The notes: generated by a model not told the origin, from the sequence alone. A stretch of DNA of 64,000 bases from Bradyrhizobium sp. CCGB12 (GCF_024199845.1 NZ_JANADO010000001.1:5828001-5892000); one strand, 5' to 3'; shown: positions 40,408-50,314, numbered from the stretch's first letter. Numbers and translations are program-made.

Positions 40408-41106
40408 ATGTCCAAGAGCCATCGCCTGTTCGACCTTATGCAGATTCTGCGCAGTCACCGGCAACCGGTCGCGGGCGTAGAACTTGCTCGTGAAGCCGGA
40501 GTGTCTCTGCGGACCATTCGTCGGGATATTTCCACGCTACGCTCCATAGGTGCGGACATCGACGGAGAGTCAAGCGTCGGTTATGTTTTGAAGCCCGGCT
40601 TTTTGCTGCCCCCTTTGATGTTCTCGGAAGAAGAGATTCATGCTTTAGCCCTCGGCGCTCAGTGGGTCCGCGGACAAACAGACGATAGCCTCGCTGGCGC
40701 TGCCCAGAACGCGCTCGCCAAAATTGACGCGGTACTGCCGCCCGACCTACGCCGTCATCTTCACGATGGCTCCTTTCATGTCTCCCCAAAACCAACGCCG
40801 CCCACGTCGGTCGATCCAGCCGTGCTGCGGCAGAGTATGCGCCAGCAGTGCAAAGTCCTTCTAACTTATCGCGACTTTCACGGCGCTGCGACGGAACGCG
40901 TAATTTGGCCGATCTCGCTCGGATTCATAGAATCTCAGCGATTTGCCGCGGCTTGGTGCGAGCTACGTCAGGATTTTCGAGTATTCCGTGTTGATCGAAT
41001 GGAGCGGGTAGAGCTCCAGGCCGATCGCTATCCGGGTCGCCGGCGGGACTTAGTCAAACGGTGGCGCGCGCAGGTCGCAAGCAAAGATGTGGACAATCGT
41101 TCTTGA
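40408..41106 (+). CDS. YafY-type HTH-WYL transcriptional regulator
   Basis: ATG 40408 gives 232 aa; an earlier frame opens at 40318 right after the epoxide hydrolase but adds no domain. The HTH_11 domain (VAGVELAREAGVSLRTIRRDI) is followed by a WYL domain (VLLTYRDFHGAATERVIWPISLGF; AAWCELRQDFRVFRVDRM). WYL proteins sense small ligands or nucleic acid. It probably regulates the adjacent hydrolase. Confidence 0.88.
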   Translation: MSKSHRLFDLMQILRSHRQPVAGVELAREAGVSLRTIRRDISTLRSIGADIDGESSVGYVLKPGFLLPPLMFSEEEIHALALGAQWVRGQTDDSLAGAAQNALAKIDAVLPPDLRRHLHDGSFHVSPKPTPPTSVDPAVLRQSMRQQCKVLLTYRDFHGAATERVIWPISLGFIESQRFAAAWCELRQDFRVFRVDRMERVELQADRYPGRRRDLVKRWRAQVASKDVDNRS

Positions 41107-41330
41107 GTCTGACCGTACCCATCAAGCCGACAAACACCACTGCGCTGCGCGGATGGTTGAGGCCGATCATGTTCGCTACGAAGGGTGTGCCGATCATCAC
41201 GATCACCGCCTTGAATGCACCGGTGGCGATCGAGAGCGCAATGGCCGGCGATGACGCGCCGATCGCCGCGCCCGTGACCGGACCGACGATGCAAGTGACC
41301 GCGCCGACGCCGATCGTCGTCAGCGATTAG
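41107..41330 (-). pseudogene. Malonate-transporter subunit remnant (MadM-like)
   Basis: One minus-strand frame reads GVGAVTCIVGPVTGAAIGAS, then SIATGAFKAVIVMIGTPFVA and PRSAVVFVGLMGT, an inner part of a polytopic transporter that resembles MadM of the malonate carrier. Both ends of the gene are missing. The plus-strand frame over the same bases is a shadow. Confidence 0.55.
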
Positions 41331-41332
41331 GC

Positions 41333-41419
41333 ATGCAGCGGACGAACAACCTAGTCACGCTCACGCTTATCATTGCAGCAAACGTTGCCCTCTGGATATG
41401 GACGCTGCAGGCACTTTAG
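41333..41419 (+). pseudogene. Truncated duplicate of the NiCoT transporter start
   Basis: ATG 41333 opens a 28-codon frame that stops at TAG 41419. Its DNA is nearly identical to about 80 bases of the intact transporter gene near 37236-37315, both reading RTNNLV and WIWTLQAL. It is an abandoned copy or recombination scar. Confidence 0.85.
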
Positions 41420-42309
41420 CGCCGCAAAAAGACACGCTTGTCAGTACGAACATCCGCTACTATCGATTCGAGAACGGTCCTGATACGGTGTAGCCTCCGC
41501 ACGTCTTCATGGACCGAAATCCAATAGCTTCTCAAAATCCGGATTTTGTCGGCGAGCAATACCTTCAGGAGTGGGCGGCTCCCGGCCAGAAAGGTTGGCA
41601 GCACGCCGATGGCCGCCCCACATTCGACAGCGTCAACCTGCGCCATCACACTCGAGCTGCGGATCGAAGGCATGACCTCGACGCCGTCACCAAGCTTGGA
41701 AAAATTGAGCTCTTCCGTGAAAAGAAGCTCGGGGATGTAACCCGAGAATACATGGGCCGGCAGATCAGTCAGGCTTTTGGGTCTGCCACGACGCTTGAAG
41801 TACCCTTCAGTGCCGTACAGATCGAGAGTATAATCCGTCAGCTTTTGGGACGTCACTAGGCCCGTTGTTGGCCGATCCAGCGTGATGGCAATGTCGACCT
41901 CGCGAGCAGCAAGCGAATAGACTCGCGGCAGCGCAACGAGCTCAGTCTCAAGGTGTGGATGTTGCGTCGAAAGCATCGCTAAACGACGCGCTAAATAGCC
42001 TACCCCGAAGCCTTCCGGAGCTCCAACGCGGACGCGACCGGCAACCACGGCCTGATCCTCGGCCAGTCCTGCCACTTTTCGCAGGATAAGAGATTCGAGC
42101 TCCTCGACCGTCTCGGCAAGCCGCCGTCCCTGCTCCGTCATCACGGTCCTTCGCCCGGCTCGTTCTACGAGAGCCAATCCGACCGCTGTCTCCAACCGCG
42201 CAATTCTTCTGCCAACTGTGGAATCGTCGATGCCCAGCGCCTTCGCCGTGGAAGTCATCTGTCCGCTGCGCGCGAGTTGAAGGTAGATGCGAAGATCGTC
42301 CCAATCCAT
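41416..42309 (-). CDS. LysR-family transcriptional regulator
   Basis: ATG 42309 gives 297 aa and begins MDWDDLRIYLQLARSGQMTS, the classical LysR HTH (SGQMTSTAKALGIDDSTVGRRIARLE). The longer frame to 42558 runs into the divergent gene and is not supported. The effector domain follows with PBP-like strands (VRVGAPEGFGVGYLA). It is divergent from the GMC oxidoreductase gene, with a CTGCA-N4-TGCAG dyad between them. Confidence 0.93.
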   Translation of the reverse strand: MDWDDLRIYLQLARSGQMTSTAKALGIDDSTVGRRIARLETAVGLALVERAGRRTVMTEQGRRLAETVEELESLILRKVAGLAEDQAVVAGRVRVGAPEGFGVGYLARRLAMLSTQHPHLETELVALPRVYSLAAREVDIAITLDRPTTGLVTSQKLTDYTLDLYGTEGYFKRRGRPKSLTDLPAHVFSGYIPELLFTEELNFSKLGDGVEVMPSIRSSSVMAQVDAVECGAAIGVLPTFLAGSRPLLKVLLADKIRILRSYWISVHEDVRRLHRIRTVLESIVADVRTDKRVFLRR

Positions 42310-42320
42310 AGCCCAACTCC

Positions 42321-42334
42321 CTGCATTTTTGCAG
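42321..42334. promoter_or_regulatory. Dyad in the LysR/GMC intergenic region
   Basis: Perfect inverted repeat CTGCA, four bases, TGCAG, 12 bases upstream of the LysR start, with a further TGCA in the next 20 bases. It is a plausible LysR binding site controlling both genes. Confidence 0.5.
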
Positions 42335-42414
42335 ATTGCAGTCGTAGCTATCAGCGTTGAGTGCAAAAATCCACTATGCCATTCCAGTCCATGCCGCTCG
42401 GGAGGACAGTCCGG

Positions 42415-44094
42415 ATGCAGATGGAAGGTGATTTCGACTATATCGTCGTGGGTGCCGGCACTGCCGGATGCATCGTGGCAAATCGGCTCTCCGCTGATCC
42501 GCGTAATCGTGTGCTCCTGCTCGAAGCCGGAGGAAGAGACAACTGGATCTGGTTTCATATCCCAGTCGGATATCTCTTTGCGATCGGTAACCCTCGATCG
42601 GACTGGATGTTTAAAACCGAGAACGAGCGTGGCCTGAACGGCCGCTCGCTCGCATACCCTCGGGGCAAGGTTCTAGGAGGCTCGTCAGCTATCAACGCGA
42701 TGATCTCAATGCGGGGCCAAGCAGCCGATTACGATGGCTGGCGCCAACTTGGGTTGACTGGTTGGGGCTGGGACGACGTTCTTCCTGCCTTCCGAAAGCT
42801 GGAGGATCACTTCCTCGGCGAGAGCGAAAGCCATGGGGTCGGAGGCGGCTGGCGAATTGAAGCCCCGCGCATCTCTTGGAAGGTCCTCGATGCCATTGAG
42901 CAAGCCGCCGTGGAGATGGGGATTCCGCGCTCACCCGATTTCAACACTGGAGACAACGAGGGAGTAGGCTATTTCCACGTCAATCAAAAGCGCGGGCGAC
43001 GCTGGTCGTCAGCAAGAGGCTTTCTGAAACCGGCCTTGTCCCGGCAGAACCTCTTGCTGGAGACACACGCATTGGTCGACAAGCTGCGCTTCGAGGGTCG
43101 ACGGGCGGTTGCCGTCCGCTTCATAAAAGATGGACAAACGATTGAGGCGCGGGCGAGAGGCGAAATCATTCTGTGCTCCGGATCAATCGGATCCGTTCAA
43201 ATTCTCCATCGCTCCGGGGTCGGCCCCGCGGAGTGGTTGTCATCGATCGGGATCGATGTGGTGCACGAAGGTCGTGGGGTCGGTCGGAACCTTCAAGATC
43301 ATCTCCAGCAGCGCGCCATATACAAGGTCGAGGGAATTCGTACGCTTAACGAGACATATTATTCGCTTAGTCGACGCGCGTGGATGGGTATCGATTATGC
43401 CCTGCGTCGACGCGGTCCCCTGACCATGGCTCCGTCGCAATTGGGAATATTCACCCGATCAGACCCGACCCGCGAGCGGGCAAACATCCAGTTCCACGTT
43501 CAGCCTTTGTCTCTCGACAAATTCGGCGATCCACTCCACCGATTTCCCGCGGTCACGGTGGCCGCATGCAATCTGCGCCCCTCGTCGCGCGGCACCATCC
43601 AGATCAGCTCCAGTTCGCCGCATGACGCTCCGAAGATCGCTCCTAACTATCTGTCGACTGATGACGACAGAATCGTCGCTGCCAACACCATCCGCGTCAC
43701 CCGCAGGCTGATGCAGCAGCCCACGATCGCCAGATTTCAACCGCATGAGTATCTGCCCGGCCTGCATGTCGGCGATGACGACGCCGGGCTTGTCCAGGCT
43801 GCTGGTGACATAGGCACGACGATCTTCCACCCGGTAGGGACTTCTAAGATGGGCGCTGACAGCGATCCCATGGCTGTTGTCGACGCAAGGCTCAAGGTCC
43901 GCGGCGTATTGGGGCTGCGGGTGATCGATGCCTCGATCATGCCTACGATCACGTCGGGAAATACAAATACCCCTACAGCCATGATCGCGGAAAAGGGCGC
44001 CACAATGATGTTGGATGACGTCCGCCGGCCTGGCCCCCAGCTTCTAATTGGAGGCGCTACACGACAACATAGTAGTCATTCTGACGAACCATAG
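42415..44094 (+). CDS. GMC-family FAD-dependent oxidoreductase
   Basis: ATG 42415 follows GGAGGA by eight bases and gives 559 aa; the longer GTG frame at 42361 is not supported. [19 protein letters not shown] is the N-terminal FAD-binding Rossmann motif, [16 protein letters not shown] the GMC signature 1, and the C-terminal block has [10 protein letters not shown] with the catalytic His and [19 protein letters not shown] enzymes oxidise alcohols such as choline or aliphatic alcohols; the substrate here is not clear. It is divergent from a LysR regulator. Confidence 0.94.
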   Translation: MQMEGDFDYIVVGAGTAGCIVANRLSADPRNRVLLLEAGGRDNWIWFHIPVGYLFAIGNPRSDWMFKTENERGLNGRSLAYPRGKVLGGSSAINAMISMRGQAADYDGWRQLGLTGWGWDDVLPAFRKLEDHFLGESESHGVGGGWRIEAPRISWKVLDAIEQAAVEMGIPRSPDFNTGDNEGVGYFHVNQKRGRRWSSARGFLKPALSRQNLLLETHALVDKLRFEGRRAVAVRFIKDGQTIEARARGEIILCSGSIGSVQILHRSGVGPAEWLSSIGIDVVHEGRGVGRNLQDHLQQRAIYKVEGIRTLNETYYSLSRRAWMGIDYALRRRGPLTMAPSQLGIFTRSDPTRERANIQFHVQPLSLDKFGDPLHRFPAVTVAACNLRPSSRGTIQISSSSPHDAPKIAPNYLSTDDDRIVAANTIRVTRRLMQQPTIARFQPHEYLPGLHVGDDDAGLVQAAGDIGTTIFHPVGTSKMGADSDPMAVVDARLKVRGVLGLRVIDASIMPTITSGNTNTPTAMIAEKGATMMLDDVRRPGPQLLIGGATRQHSSHSDEP

Positions 44095-44234
44095 CCGCTG
44101 ATGTGAGACGGCTAATGGCAACCATCGGTCGCTCAGGGGCCTCTCTGGACCCTGCTATTGCGACCCAAAAACCTGTAGTGGCGTCTTTCGTCGATGCGTA
44201 AGAATTGGTCTATATTTGCTCCCAACGTTGGAGG

Positions 44235-45800
44235 ATGGGTAGACAAAAAGCCATGGCAAGGCGCCAAAACATCATAGCGATCCCGTCGCTCAGATCACTC
44301 GACAAGGCCGCGGGCCGGGTAGGATACCAGCTCACGCAAGCCCTCCGTGAGGCGATATTGAGAGGAGTGCTGAAGCCTGGCGAACGGCTGCCGTCAACGC
44401 GTGCCTTAGCGACCTCGCTCCAACTATCCAGAGGTACCATTATCGAAGCGTTTCACCAGCTACATGCCGAAGGCTATCTTGAGGCGCGGGCCCGAGGCGG
44501 CACTATCGTAGCTAATGTGGAGAGCGAGTTCGCGAGTCGATCGCAGGCTTTCGTCGAGGCCGGACAGACGGTCCCTGCCTTGCCACCGAACGCCAACCGT
44601 CTCGCCGAGGTTGCACGAGTTCTTCGTCCCCAAGGGACAACACCATTTGCGATCGCCCATCCGGCAGGCGCCGTCGCTCCGGACGATAAGTGGCGTCGCC
44701 TGGGGAATCGCGTCCGGGCGTTACGCGCGGCTGCTCCCTCCGGCTACATCGACCCAAAAGGCCTGCTCGACCTGCGGATCGCAATCGCGGACTACGTACG
44801 AAAGGCACGCGGCGTGAATTGCGAGCCCGACCAAATCTTGATCACAGCGGGCACGCAGCAGGGTCTTTTCTTGGCTGCCACCGTTTTACTCTCCAACGCA
44901 GACACCGTTTGGACTGAAGACCCTGTCTATCCCGGCATTGTAGCCGTGCTTGGAAACTTTAACATCCAGACTTATCGATTACCCGTAGATGAGCAGGGCA
45001 TCGACGTTCAGAAAGGCCTTATGTCTTGCCCGCATGCCCGTGCCGCCTTTGTCACACCATCACACCAATACCCGCTGGGCATGCCCATGAGCATGGCGAG
45101 GCGCACCGCATTGTTGTCGTGGGCGCGTCAGAACAACGCATGGATCATCGAGGACGACTACGACAGCGAATTGCGTTACGCCGGACACCCCTTTCCATCC
45201 CTACAGGGACTTGACCCTGCGCGTGTCATCTATCTTGGAACGATGAGTAAGGTGCTGTTCTCATCGATGCGCCTTGGATACGCAATCCTTCCGCCTACTT
45301 TAGTCGATGCGTTCGCCGGCGCGCGAGCCCTCATCGATCGCCATTCCCCGGCGGTAGACCAACACGTACTGGCGCAATATATGCGAGAAGGGCATTTCGA
45401 AGCCCATATTCGACGCATCCGCGGCGCCTATGCAGAAAGGCGCGCGGCATTAATTGCGGCCATCGAAAAGGACTTGCCGTCCTGGGTAACACTACAACCG
45501 AGCGACCAGGGCATGCACGTGGTGCTTTGGCTTCCAGCCGCTCTCGACGACGTCAAACTTTCCGAACGAGCAGAGAAGGCAGGACTGGTTGTGCGGCCGA
45601 TCTCGCCAATGTACCAGGACGCCCCGCCCCGTTTCGGACTGATGCTTGGATTCGGCGGTTTTTCTGTCAGGGAATTACGAACCGCCGTGATCCATCTGAG
45701 AACCGTTCTTATGGAATTCTCAAACACGGGCAACCAAGCCAAAATGAAGAAGGTGCTTGGTGACCACCAAAAATCCGGACGTCGCACGCCGACGCCTTGA
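44235..45800 (+). CDS. MocR-type regulator (GntR HTH + aminotransferase-like domain)
   Basis: ATG 44235 gives 521 aa; ATG 44253 is equally possible and a TTG at 44205 less so. A GntR winged helix (LREAILRGVLKPGERLPSTRALATSLQLSRGT) is followed by a PLP-dependent aminotransferase fold with EDDYDSELRY and the PLP lysine in GTMSKVLFSSMRLG. The domain senses PLP or an amino compound rather than acting as an enzyme. The next genes (PaiB-like, rubredoxin, LysE) are likely under its control. Confidence 0.93.
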   Translation: MGRQKAMARRQNIIAIPSLRSLDKAAGRVGYQLTQALREAILRGVLKPGERLPSTRALATSLQLSRGTIIEAFHQLHAEGYLEARARGGTIVANVESEFASRSQAFVEAGQTVPALPPNANRLAEVARVLRPQGTTPFAIAHPAGAVAPDDKWRRLGNRVRALRAAAPSGYIDPKGLLDLRIAIADYVRKARGVNCEPDQILITAGTQQGLFLAATVLLSNADTVWTEDPVYPGIVAVLGNFNIQTYRLPVDEQGIDVQKGLMSCPHARAAFVTPSHQYPLGMPMSMARRTALLSWARQNNAWIIEDDYDSELRYAGHPFPSLQGLDPARVIYLGTMSKVLFSSMRLGYAILPPTLVDAFAGARALIDRHSPAVDQHVLAQYMREGHFEAHIRRIRGAYAERRAALIAAIEKDLPSWVTLQPSDQGMHVVLWLPAALDDVKLSERAEKAGLVVRPISPMYQDAPPRFGLMLGFGGFSVRELRTAVIHLRTVLMEFSNTGNQAKMKKVLGDHQKSGRRTPTP

Positions 45801-45877
45801 CCCAACTGTACTCTGCGGTGACGATTTCGGTAGGCGTCAAGCCCCTCCCCTCTTGAAGTACACAGATCGAATATCCT

Positions 45878-46522
45878 TTAGGCCTGCTCCGCTTTGACAC
45901 CAGCGGCTACCAGCATGGCCTCGCCGATCTCGACGTCCCCCTGCGCCTTGAGGGCGTTACCGGCGCTAGTGATGTCCCTGATCTCTCGGTTTTGACTGAG
46001 CTTCAACTTACCCACCAATCGGGTAATCTCGATCTCGATCCCAACGATCATCTTGAGCATCATATCGATGTATTCCTTGGGGCTATCAGTCATCTTCCAA
46101 GGATCCGCTTGCTTTGCCTCGTGAGTGCGAGTCAAGCGCGCAACCATGCCGCGAACGTAGCGCTCATCGTCGCGGATCGTTGCGCGTCCGTACGCATGGG
46201 CAACCATATAGTTCCAGGTCGGGACCTGCTTTTTGAACTCGACCTTGCTCGGATACCAGTTCGGAGCGATGTAAGCGTCCGCGGCGCGGAAGATGATCAA
46301 AACTTCGTCGCCGGTCGAGATATCTTGCCAAACAGGATTCGCTCGAGCGACGTGCGAATGGAGAATCCCGTGCTGACCAGCATGCGCGTTCAGCTCGAAC
46401 GGAATATGGTTCGCATCGAGACCACTCTTGCCGTTGGTGATCAGAATGCCCAACGGGTTCTTTTCGATCAACTCGTGAAGCACTTCGGGCTTGGTTGCAG
46501 CGAAATGCGGCGGAACGTACAT
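45878..46522 (-). CDS. PaiB-like FMN-binding negative regulator
   Basis: ATG 46522, with GGAG five bases upstream, gives 214 aa; a GTG two codons earlier is less likely. Hallmarks: MYVPPHFA at the start, FELNAHAGQHGILHSHVARANP and IIFRAADAYIAPNWYPSK, with PTWNYMVAHAYG. It has the flavin-reductase-like split barrel of PaiB/FMN-binding proteins, a group linked to protease or sporulation control in Bacillus but used more widely. It is convergent with the MocR regulator gene. Confidence 0.9.
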   Translation of the reverse strand: MYVPPHFAATKPEVLHELIEKNPLGILITNGKSGLDANHIPFELNAHAGQHGILHSHVARANPVWQDISTGDEVLIIFRAADAYIAPNWYPSKVEFKKQVPTWNYMVAHAYGRATIRDDERYVRGMVARLTRTHEAKQADPWKMTDSPKEYIDMMLKMIVGIEIEITRLVGKLKLSQNREIRDITSAGNALKAQGDVEIGEAMLVAAGVKAEQA

Positions 46523-46596
46523 AGTCACTCCTTCGTCGGCTAGAGGCGCTCATGCTTAGATGGCAGGCAGGAACGTCGCATCAAACGAGATGCTCT

Positions 46597-46812
46597 TCAA
46601 ACTTCGACCATCTCGAAATCGCTCTTTTGCGCCCCGCAATCGGGACAAAACCAGGAATCGGGCACGTCTTCCCAGCGAGTGCCAGCGGCGATTGCATCGT
46701 CCGGCCATCCTTCCGCTTCGCTGTAGACTAGTCCGCAAAGCACGCACCGCCACGTCTTGTACACGGGCGCGTCAGCGGCGGTTTCGGTCGAGAATCCAGA
46801 AGAGCTGGTCAT
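46597..46812 (-). CDS. Rubredoxin
   Basis: A 71-aa protein with two CxxCG knuckles, CVLCG and [11 protein letters not shown], which bind one iron in an electron carrier. The N-terminal 18 residues are a flexible extension. It lies upstream of the PaiB-like gene and divergent from LysE, with palindromic DNA between them. Confidence 0.95.
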   Translation of the reverse strand: MTSSSGFSTETAADAPVYKTWRCVLCGLVYSEAEGWPDDAIAAGTRWEDVPDSWFCPDCGAQKSDFEMVEV

Positions 46813-46856
46813 GCCGGTCTTACCTTCTCTTTGTCATTCAAGACCTTCTATAGTGG

Positions 46857-46882
46857 AACTGGCACATCAAACAGTGCCAGTT
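46857..46882. promoter_or_regulatory. Palindromic operator between rubredoxin and LysE
   Basis: Perfect 9-base inverted repeat AACTGGCAC / GTGCCAGTT with an eight-base spacer, in the divergent promoter region. Further half-sites (TACCAG near 46900 and CCAGTGCC near 46911) follow. A MocR-type regulator encoded nearby is a candidate binder. Confidence 0.65.
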
Positions 46883-47132
46883 TCTGACATTTTTACTGTA
46901 CCAGAAAAGAACCAGTGCCGTGTCGGCAACCCTATCGTAGCCGATGATGTACACTGACGCATTCGCCCGACGGATGTCGGAGAATAGTCAGCTCCCCTGC
47001 GACCAACAGCCCAGCCACAGTCCGTGTAAAAGCGCCCTTATCGCAAGCGGAGCATCGCCGGCGATTGCGATTCAGCGAAATGAAGATACACTTCGTCTTC
47101 GTGTAAATGATCCATCCGCTTCTGTGTTCAAA

Positions 47133-47759
47133 ATGCTCAGCCTCGAAATGTTCTTTCTCTTTCTGGCGGCGGCGCTGATTGTGGCAATCACGCCGGGACC
47201 GGGCATCTTTTACATCGTGGCGCGAACGCTTACAGGCGGGAGGTCGGAGGGCCTGGCGTCCAGCGTCGGCCTGGGTCTCGGCGGCCTCGTACACGTTATC
47301 GGAGGGGCCGTCGGAATATCAGCTCTTATCATGGCCAGCGCCGAGGCATTCACGGCATTGAAAATAGCTGGCGCCTTCTACCTCATTTGGCTCGGGATCA
47401 AGACATGGCGTGAAGCGCGCTTCGTCCAACCGGCCGAGATACAGACGACCGGAGCGCGTCGGGCCTTTCGCGAGGGCATCGTCGTCGAAGCGCTCAATCC
47501 GAAGACAGCCGCATTTTTTCTCGCGTTCATTCCGCAGTTCGTCGACCCATCCGCGAACGTCGCCGTGCAGTTCATCGTGCTCGGCCTCATCTCCGTTACA
47601 CTCAATACGAGCGTGGACTTGATTGTGACCTATTGGGCCGCACGGGCGAAGGAGGGTTTTGCCAAGCGACCGACATTCATTAGAAGGACGCGCCAGGCAT
47701 CGGGCGCCGTCATGTGCGGGCTCGGCGTGACCCTGCTCTTTGCCCGCCGCACGGGCTGA
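47133..47759 (+). CDS. LysE-family amino-acid exporter
   Basis: ATG 47133 gives 208 aa, the normal LysE length; the longer frame from 46944 lacks family similarity. It has about six hydrophobic helices and the opening ALIVAITPGPGIFYIVARTLTGGR is a family signature, with EALNPKTAAFFLAFIPQF later. It exports an amino acid or related amine. It is convergent with the cupin gene five bases away. Confidence 0.92.
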   Translation: MLSLEMFFLFLAAALIVAITPGPGIFYIVARTLTGGRSEGLASSVGLGLGGLVHVIGGAVGISALIMASAEAFTALKIAGAFYLIWLGIKTWREARFVQPAEIQTTGARRAFREGIVVEALNPKTAAFFLAFIPQFVDPSANVAVQFIVLGLISVTLNTSVDLIVTYWAARAKEGFAKRPTFIRRTRQASGAVMCGLGVTLLFARRTG

Positions 47760-47764
47760 TGCCC

Positions 47765-48214
47765 TCAATCGCCATTGGCTGCGATCACGACCAATGCTGA
47801 TGCCGGCTCTGCCGTCATTGCCGTCAGCTTATGCGGTATGGTGGATTCGAACTGGACGCAATCACCGGGACTGAGGACCTCCTTGCGCTTTCCGATGTGC
47901 AGCTCGATCTTCCCGGTCAGGATGAATAGGATTTCCTCGCCTTCATGATGGCTCATAATGCGCCCGCGCTGGGCGGTCCGACCCGGACGGACGATGAAGG
48001 CTCGCATCAGCCTTTCAGGAGCGAGCCCCGCCACCAGTGACAGATAGTGCCCGGCTTTCCATTCCTGGCTCGGGCGATAGCGAGCGGGTCCTTGTCGTTC
48101 TGCTCGTCGCTCGCGCTTCTTCTTGTGCTTCAGCCTTCGTTCCGGAAGACACGCGAGGAAGCCTTCGTAGAAGAAGATTGAACCTGGAGACGAGAGCGGC
48201 AGAAGTGCCTTCAC
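47765..48214 (-). CDS. Cupin-domain protein, probably N-terminally truncated
   Basis: A 149-aa protein. The C-terminal 90 residues are a cupin barrel (MSHHEGEEILFILTGKIELHIG; SPGDCVQFESTIPHKLTAM) with the metal-ligand His pair and Glu. The part RRLKHKKKRERRAERQGPARYRPSQEWKAGHYLSLV resembles the linker of XRE-cupin regulators, but the helix-turn-helix expected before it is missing. It is therefore likely a remnant of a regulator or an independent cupin. Confidence 0.7.
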   Translation of the reverse strand: MKALLPLSSPGSIFFYEGFLACLPERRLKHKKKRERRAERQGPARYRPSQEWKAGHYLSLVAGLAPERLMRAFIVRPGRTAQRGRIMSHHEGEEILFILTGKIELHIGKRKEVLSPGDCVQFESTIPHKLTAMTAEPASALVVIAANGD

Positions 48215-48305
48215 GGTCGCAGGTTGCTGCGCTTATCCGTTCGTTTCCACAAGCTTCAGTAGCTGAGTTCTTGTTTTTAGCAACTGCTTCGTGATGTTGG
48301 CTTCT

Positions 48306-48788
48306 TCATTGACAAACCTCGCAGTCGGGACAGGAACGAGATCGCTGAGGATTGCCGAGATCGTCCCTTACTGCCACGCCGACGGCACAAATTCCAAGGG
48401 TGTGCTCTTCCCCGTCGAAGGCAAAGCCTCGAGTCCGAGTTTCACTCAATTCCGACAAGAGGGCGTTCAAGTTCGTGATCGTTGTCGGCGTCCGCCGCTC
48501 GAACGAGCGGCCAAGCAGGTTTTCGACCTCACCGTTCTTCAGAGTCGTGAGATACGCCTCTCCGTTCGCCGTGCAGTACAGTGGAAAGGACTCGCCGATC
48601 GCCGAAACGGTACGCAGCCGCTGCGGTCCAACGATCTGGTCATGAAGATCGCCCGATCCTTGCGAATGGCGGCAAGATCGACGGTTTCCTGAAGATCACC
48701 GGACAACCTGATGAGGTGTGGCCGCGCAATCTCCGCGAACTGAGGACCCGAGGAGCGCGCGAGCCGCAGCAGCGCAGGAGCAATCACA
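48306..48788 (-). pseudogene. Broken IclR-family regulator
   Basis: The N-terminal piece of the effector domain (SGPQFAEIARPHLIRLSGD, then DLQETVDLAAIRKDRAIF) changes frame near 48645 and continues DQIVGPQRLRTVSAIGESFP, LYCTANGEAYL and ENLLGRSFERRTPTTITNL to a stop at 48306. The HTH half is not present. One frameshift and loss of the 5' end indicate a pseudogene. Confidence 0.8.
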
Positions 48789-49025
48789 ACCCGTCCGGCC
48801 GGAGGTGACGGAGGATCATGCGTCTACGTTTCGTCGTGGATCAAAACCTGAAGAGTGACAAACGCGCGATCTTTACTGTTTCCTCGCACGCCCAGCGCGC
48901 CGCGGACTTCTTGCACGAGTCGCAGAACGCAGAATCCGCCGCGGCTTAGCGCGGGGAGGGCGCCGCTTGCAGAAGCGACGCCCCTGCTCGCCGCGCGCCG
49001 CGTTGCACGCCATGCCAATGTCGGA

Positions 49026-49229
49026 CTAGGTTGGGAGCTCCGTCGGCGTCAATGATGAAGCTAATTCACTCCACGGCGTCGAGAGGGGCTCACCTTGAGC
49101 CCTTACCGCTAGCCGCTCAGCAAATTCGAGCACCTTTTTGCGTTCGGCCTCATCGCGTATGCGTAGAAATGCTCGGATCAGCTGAAGTCCCTGCAGCTCG
49201 AGCAAGCCGGATGAACTGTTGTCGTTCAT
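49026..49229 (-). CDS. Small protein resembling the tail of XRE regulators
   Basis: A 67-aa reading; GLQLIRAFLRIRDEAERKKVLEFAERLA resembles the conserved C-terminal helix of rhizobial XRE-type regulators. No DNA-binding domain is present in the reading. It may be a small standalone gene or a remnant. The start lacks a strong ribosome site. Confidence 0.45.
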   Translation of the reverse strand: MNDNSSSGLLELQGLQLIRAFLRIRDEAERKKVLEFAERLAVRAQGEPLSTPWSELASSLTPTELPT

Positions 49230-49990
49230 GGTCGAAGGTTCCCGCTAGGATTGGCTTGTCTAGGCAAATCCGCGCCGGATTGCAACTGCGGGTGCGCCCC
49301 TACAGGGTGCAGAATAGCTTCAGACTGCGGGCTCGGGACGACCCCAATGCGCTATCGCGCCGTCGCTCAGAGATTGCCAGGTCGTAGACAAGATGGAGTC
49401 GTCACCTGGGAGCTATCATCCGGTCCTTCGCTCGTGCCGGTTCTGTAGATAGGAAGCCGCCACTCAAGTCGCGCTCCCAGAACGGACGGGTCAGCTTCTG
49501 CCGACGTGGTTCGTAGCCGCTGTCCGCGTCAGCCGGTTAGCTTCGTCATCCTTGAGCCGGTGGCGAAATACCGTAGCTCCTATCGCAGAGGCCCCCCTCC
49601 GGGCCTCTGCTACATGAGCCGATTTACCCTGACCGACAGAAGCGACGAGGCCAGGAAAATGAGAAGGCCAAAGACGGCCAAGGAGATTGTTAGCATTTTG
49701 CGAATTGTAAATGCCGAGGCAATCGTAGCGCCCGATGCATGTACGACGCAGAATGTGCCAGTAGGAAAAAGAGGGCAAGGTTCTCCACCAGATCGAATAG
49801 GCCATAAAGGACTGACATCATGACACCAACCAGCCAGGTCGGGATCACGACGCCGAGCAAGTCAGGAAGGACAAACCAAGGAGCCGCGCTTGTTGCAGCC
49901 GGTGAAACAAGAATACTGGCGCGTCGCGATCCTCGCTAGATCGGACACGTGGAAGGGCTCTATTTCGATGGCTTGACGAAAAACGATATG
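49230..49990. other. Stretch without a recognisable gene
   Basis: Short open frames occur on both strands but none reads as a conserved protein, and no repeat or RNA gene is seen. It separates two regulator remnants and looks like decayed DNA. Confidence 0.4.
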
Positions 49991-49994
49991 CAAC

Positions 49995-50314
49995 TTAAGC
50001 GCCCGTCATCCAAGCAGTGCTATTTCGTCTTGCCACCTGGCGGCACCGGCTTGTGGCCTTTAGGCAAGGTCCAGAGTGTCGTCGCTCCTTTGGGGGCTGA
50101 ACAAAGAATTCAGATAAATGAACACCTAGCGATTCGGCGAGCCGGTCGAGAAGTTCAACTGTCGGATTCTTTGATTGCCGCTCAGGACGGCCCACATAGG
50201 AGCGGTCAATCCCCGTATCCCGAGCAGCTCTCGTGGAATACCGCGATCTAATCGGATCCGGCGCACATTCCAAGCCACAAGTGCACGAGCTTTCATGCGC
50301 AAAAGCATTGCCAT
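49995..50314 (-). pseudogene. Frameshifted XRE-family regulator
   Basis: The N-terminal piece MKARALVAWNVRRIRLDRGIP is in a different frame from the rest, DTGIDRSYVGRPERQSKNPT, LLDRLAESLGVHLSEFFVQPP. Together they restore a typical rhizobial XRE HTH with its conserved tail. The frameshift is near 50230, and the recognition helix has lost its usual Leu. It is a pseudogene. Confidence 0.75.

Noticed and set aside
41061..41330. Plus-strand 89-aa frame
   Set aside because: It is a mirror of the MadM-like remnant on the minus strand; its hydrophobic look comes from the complementary codons.
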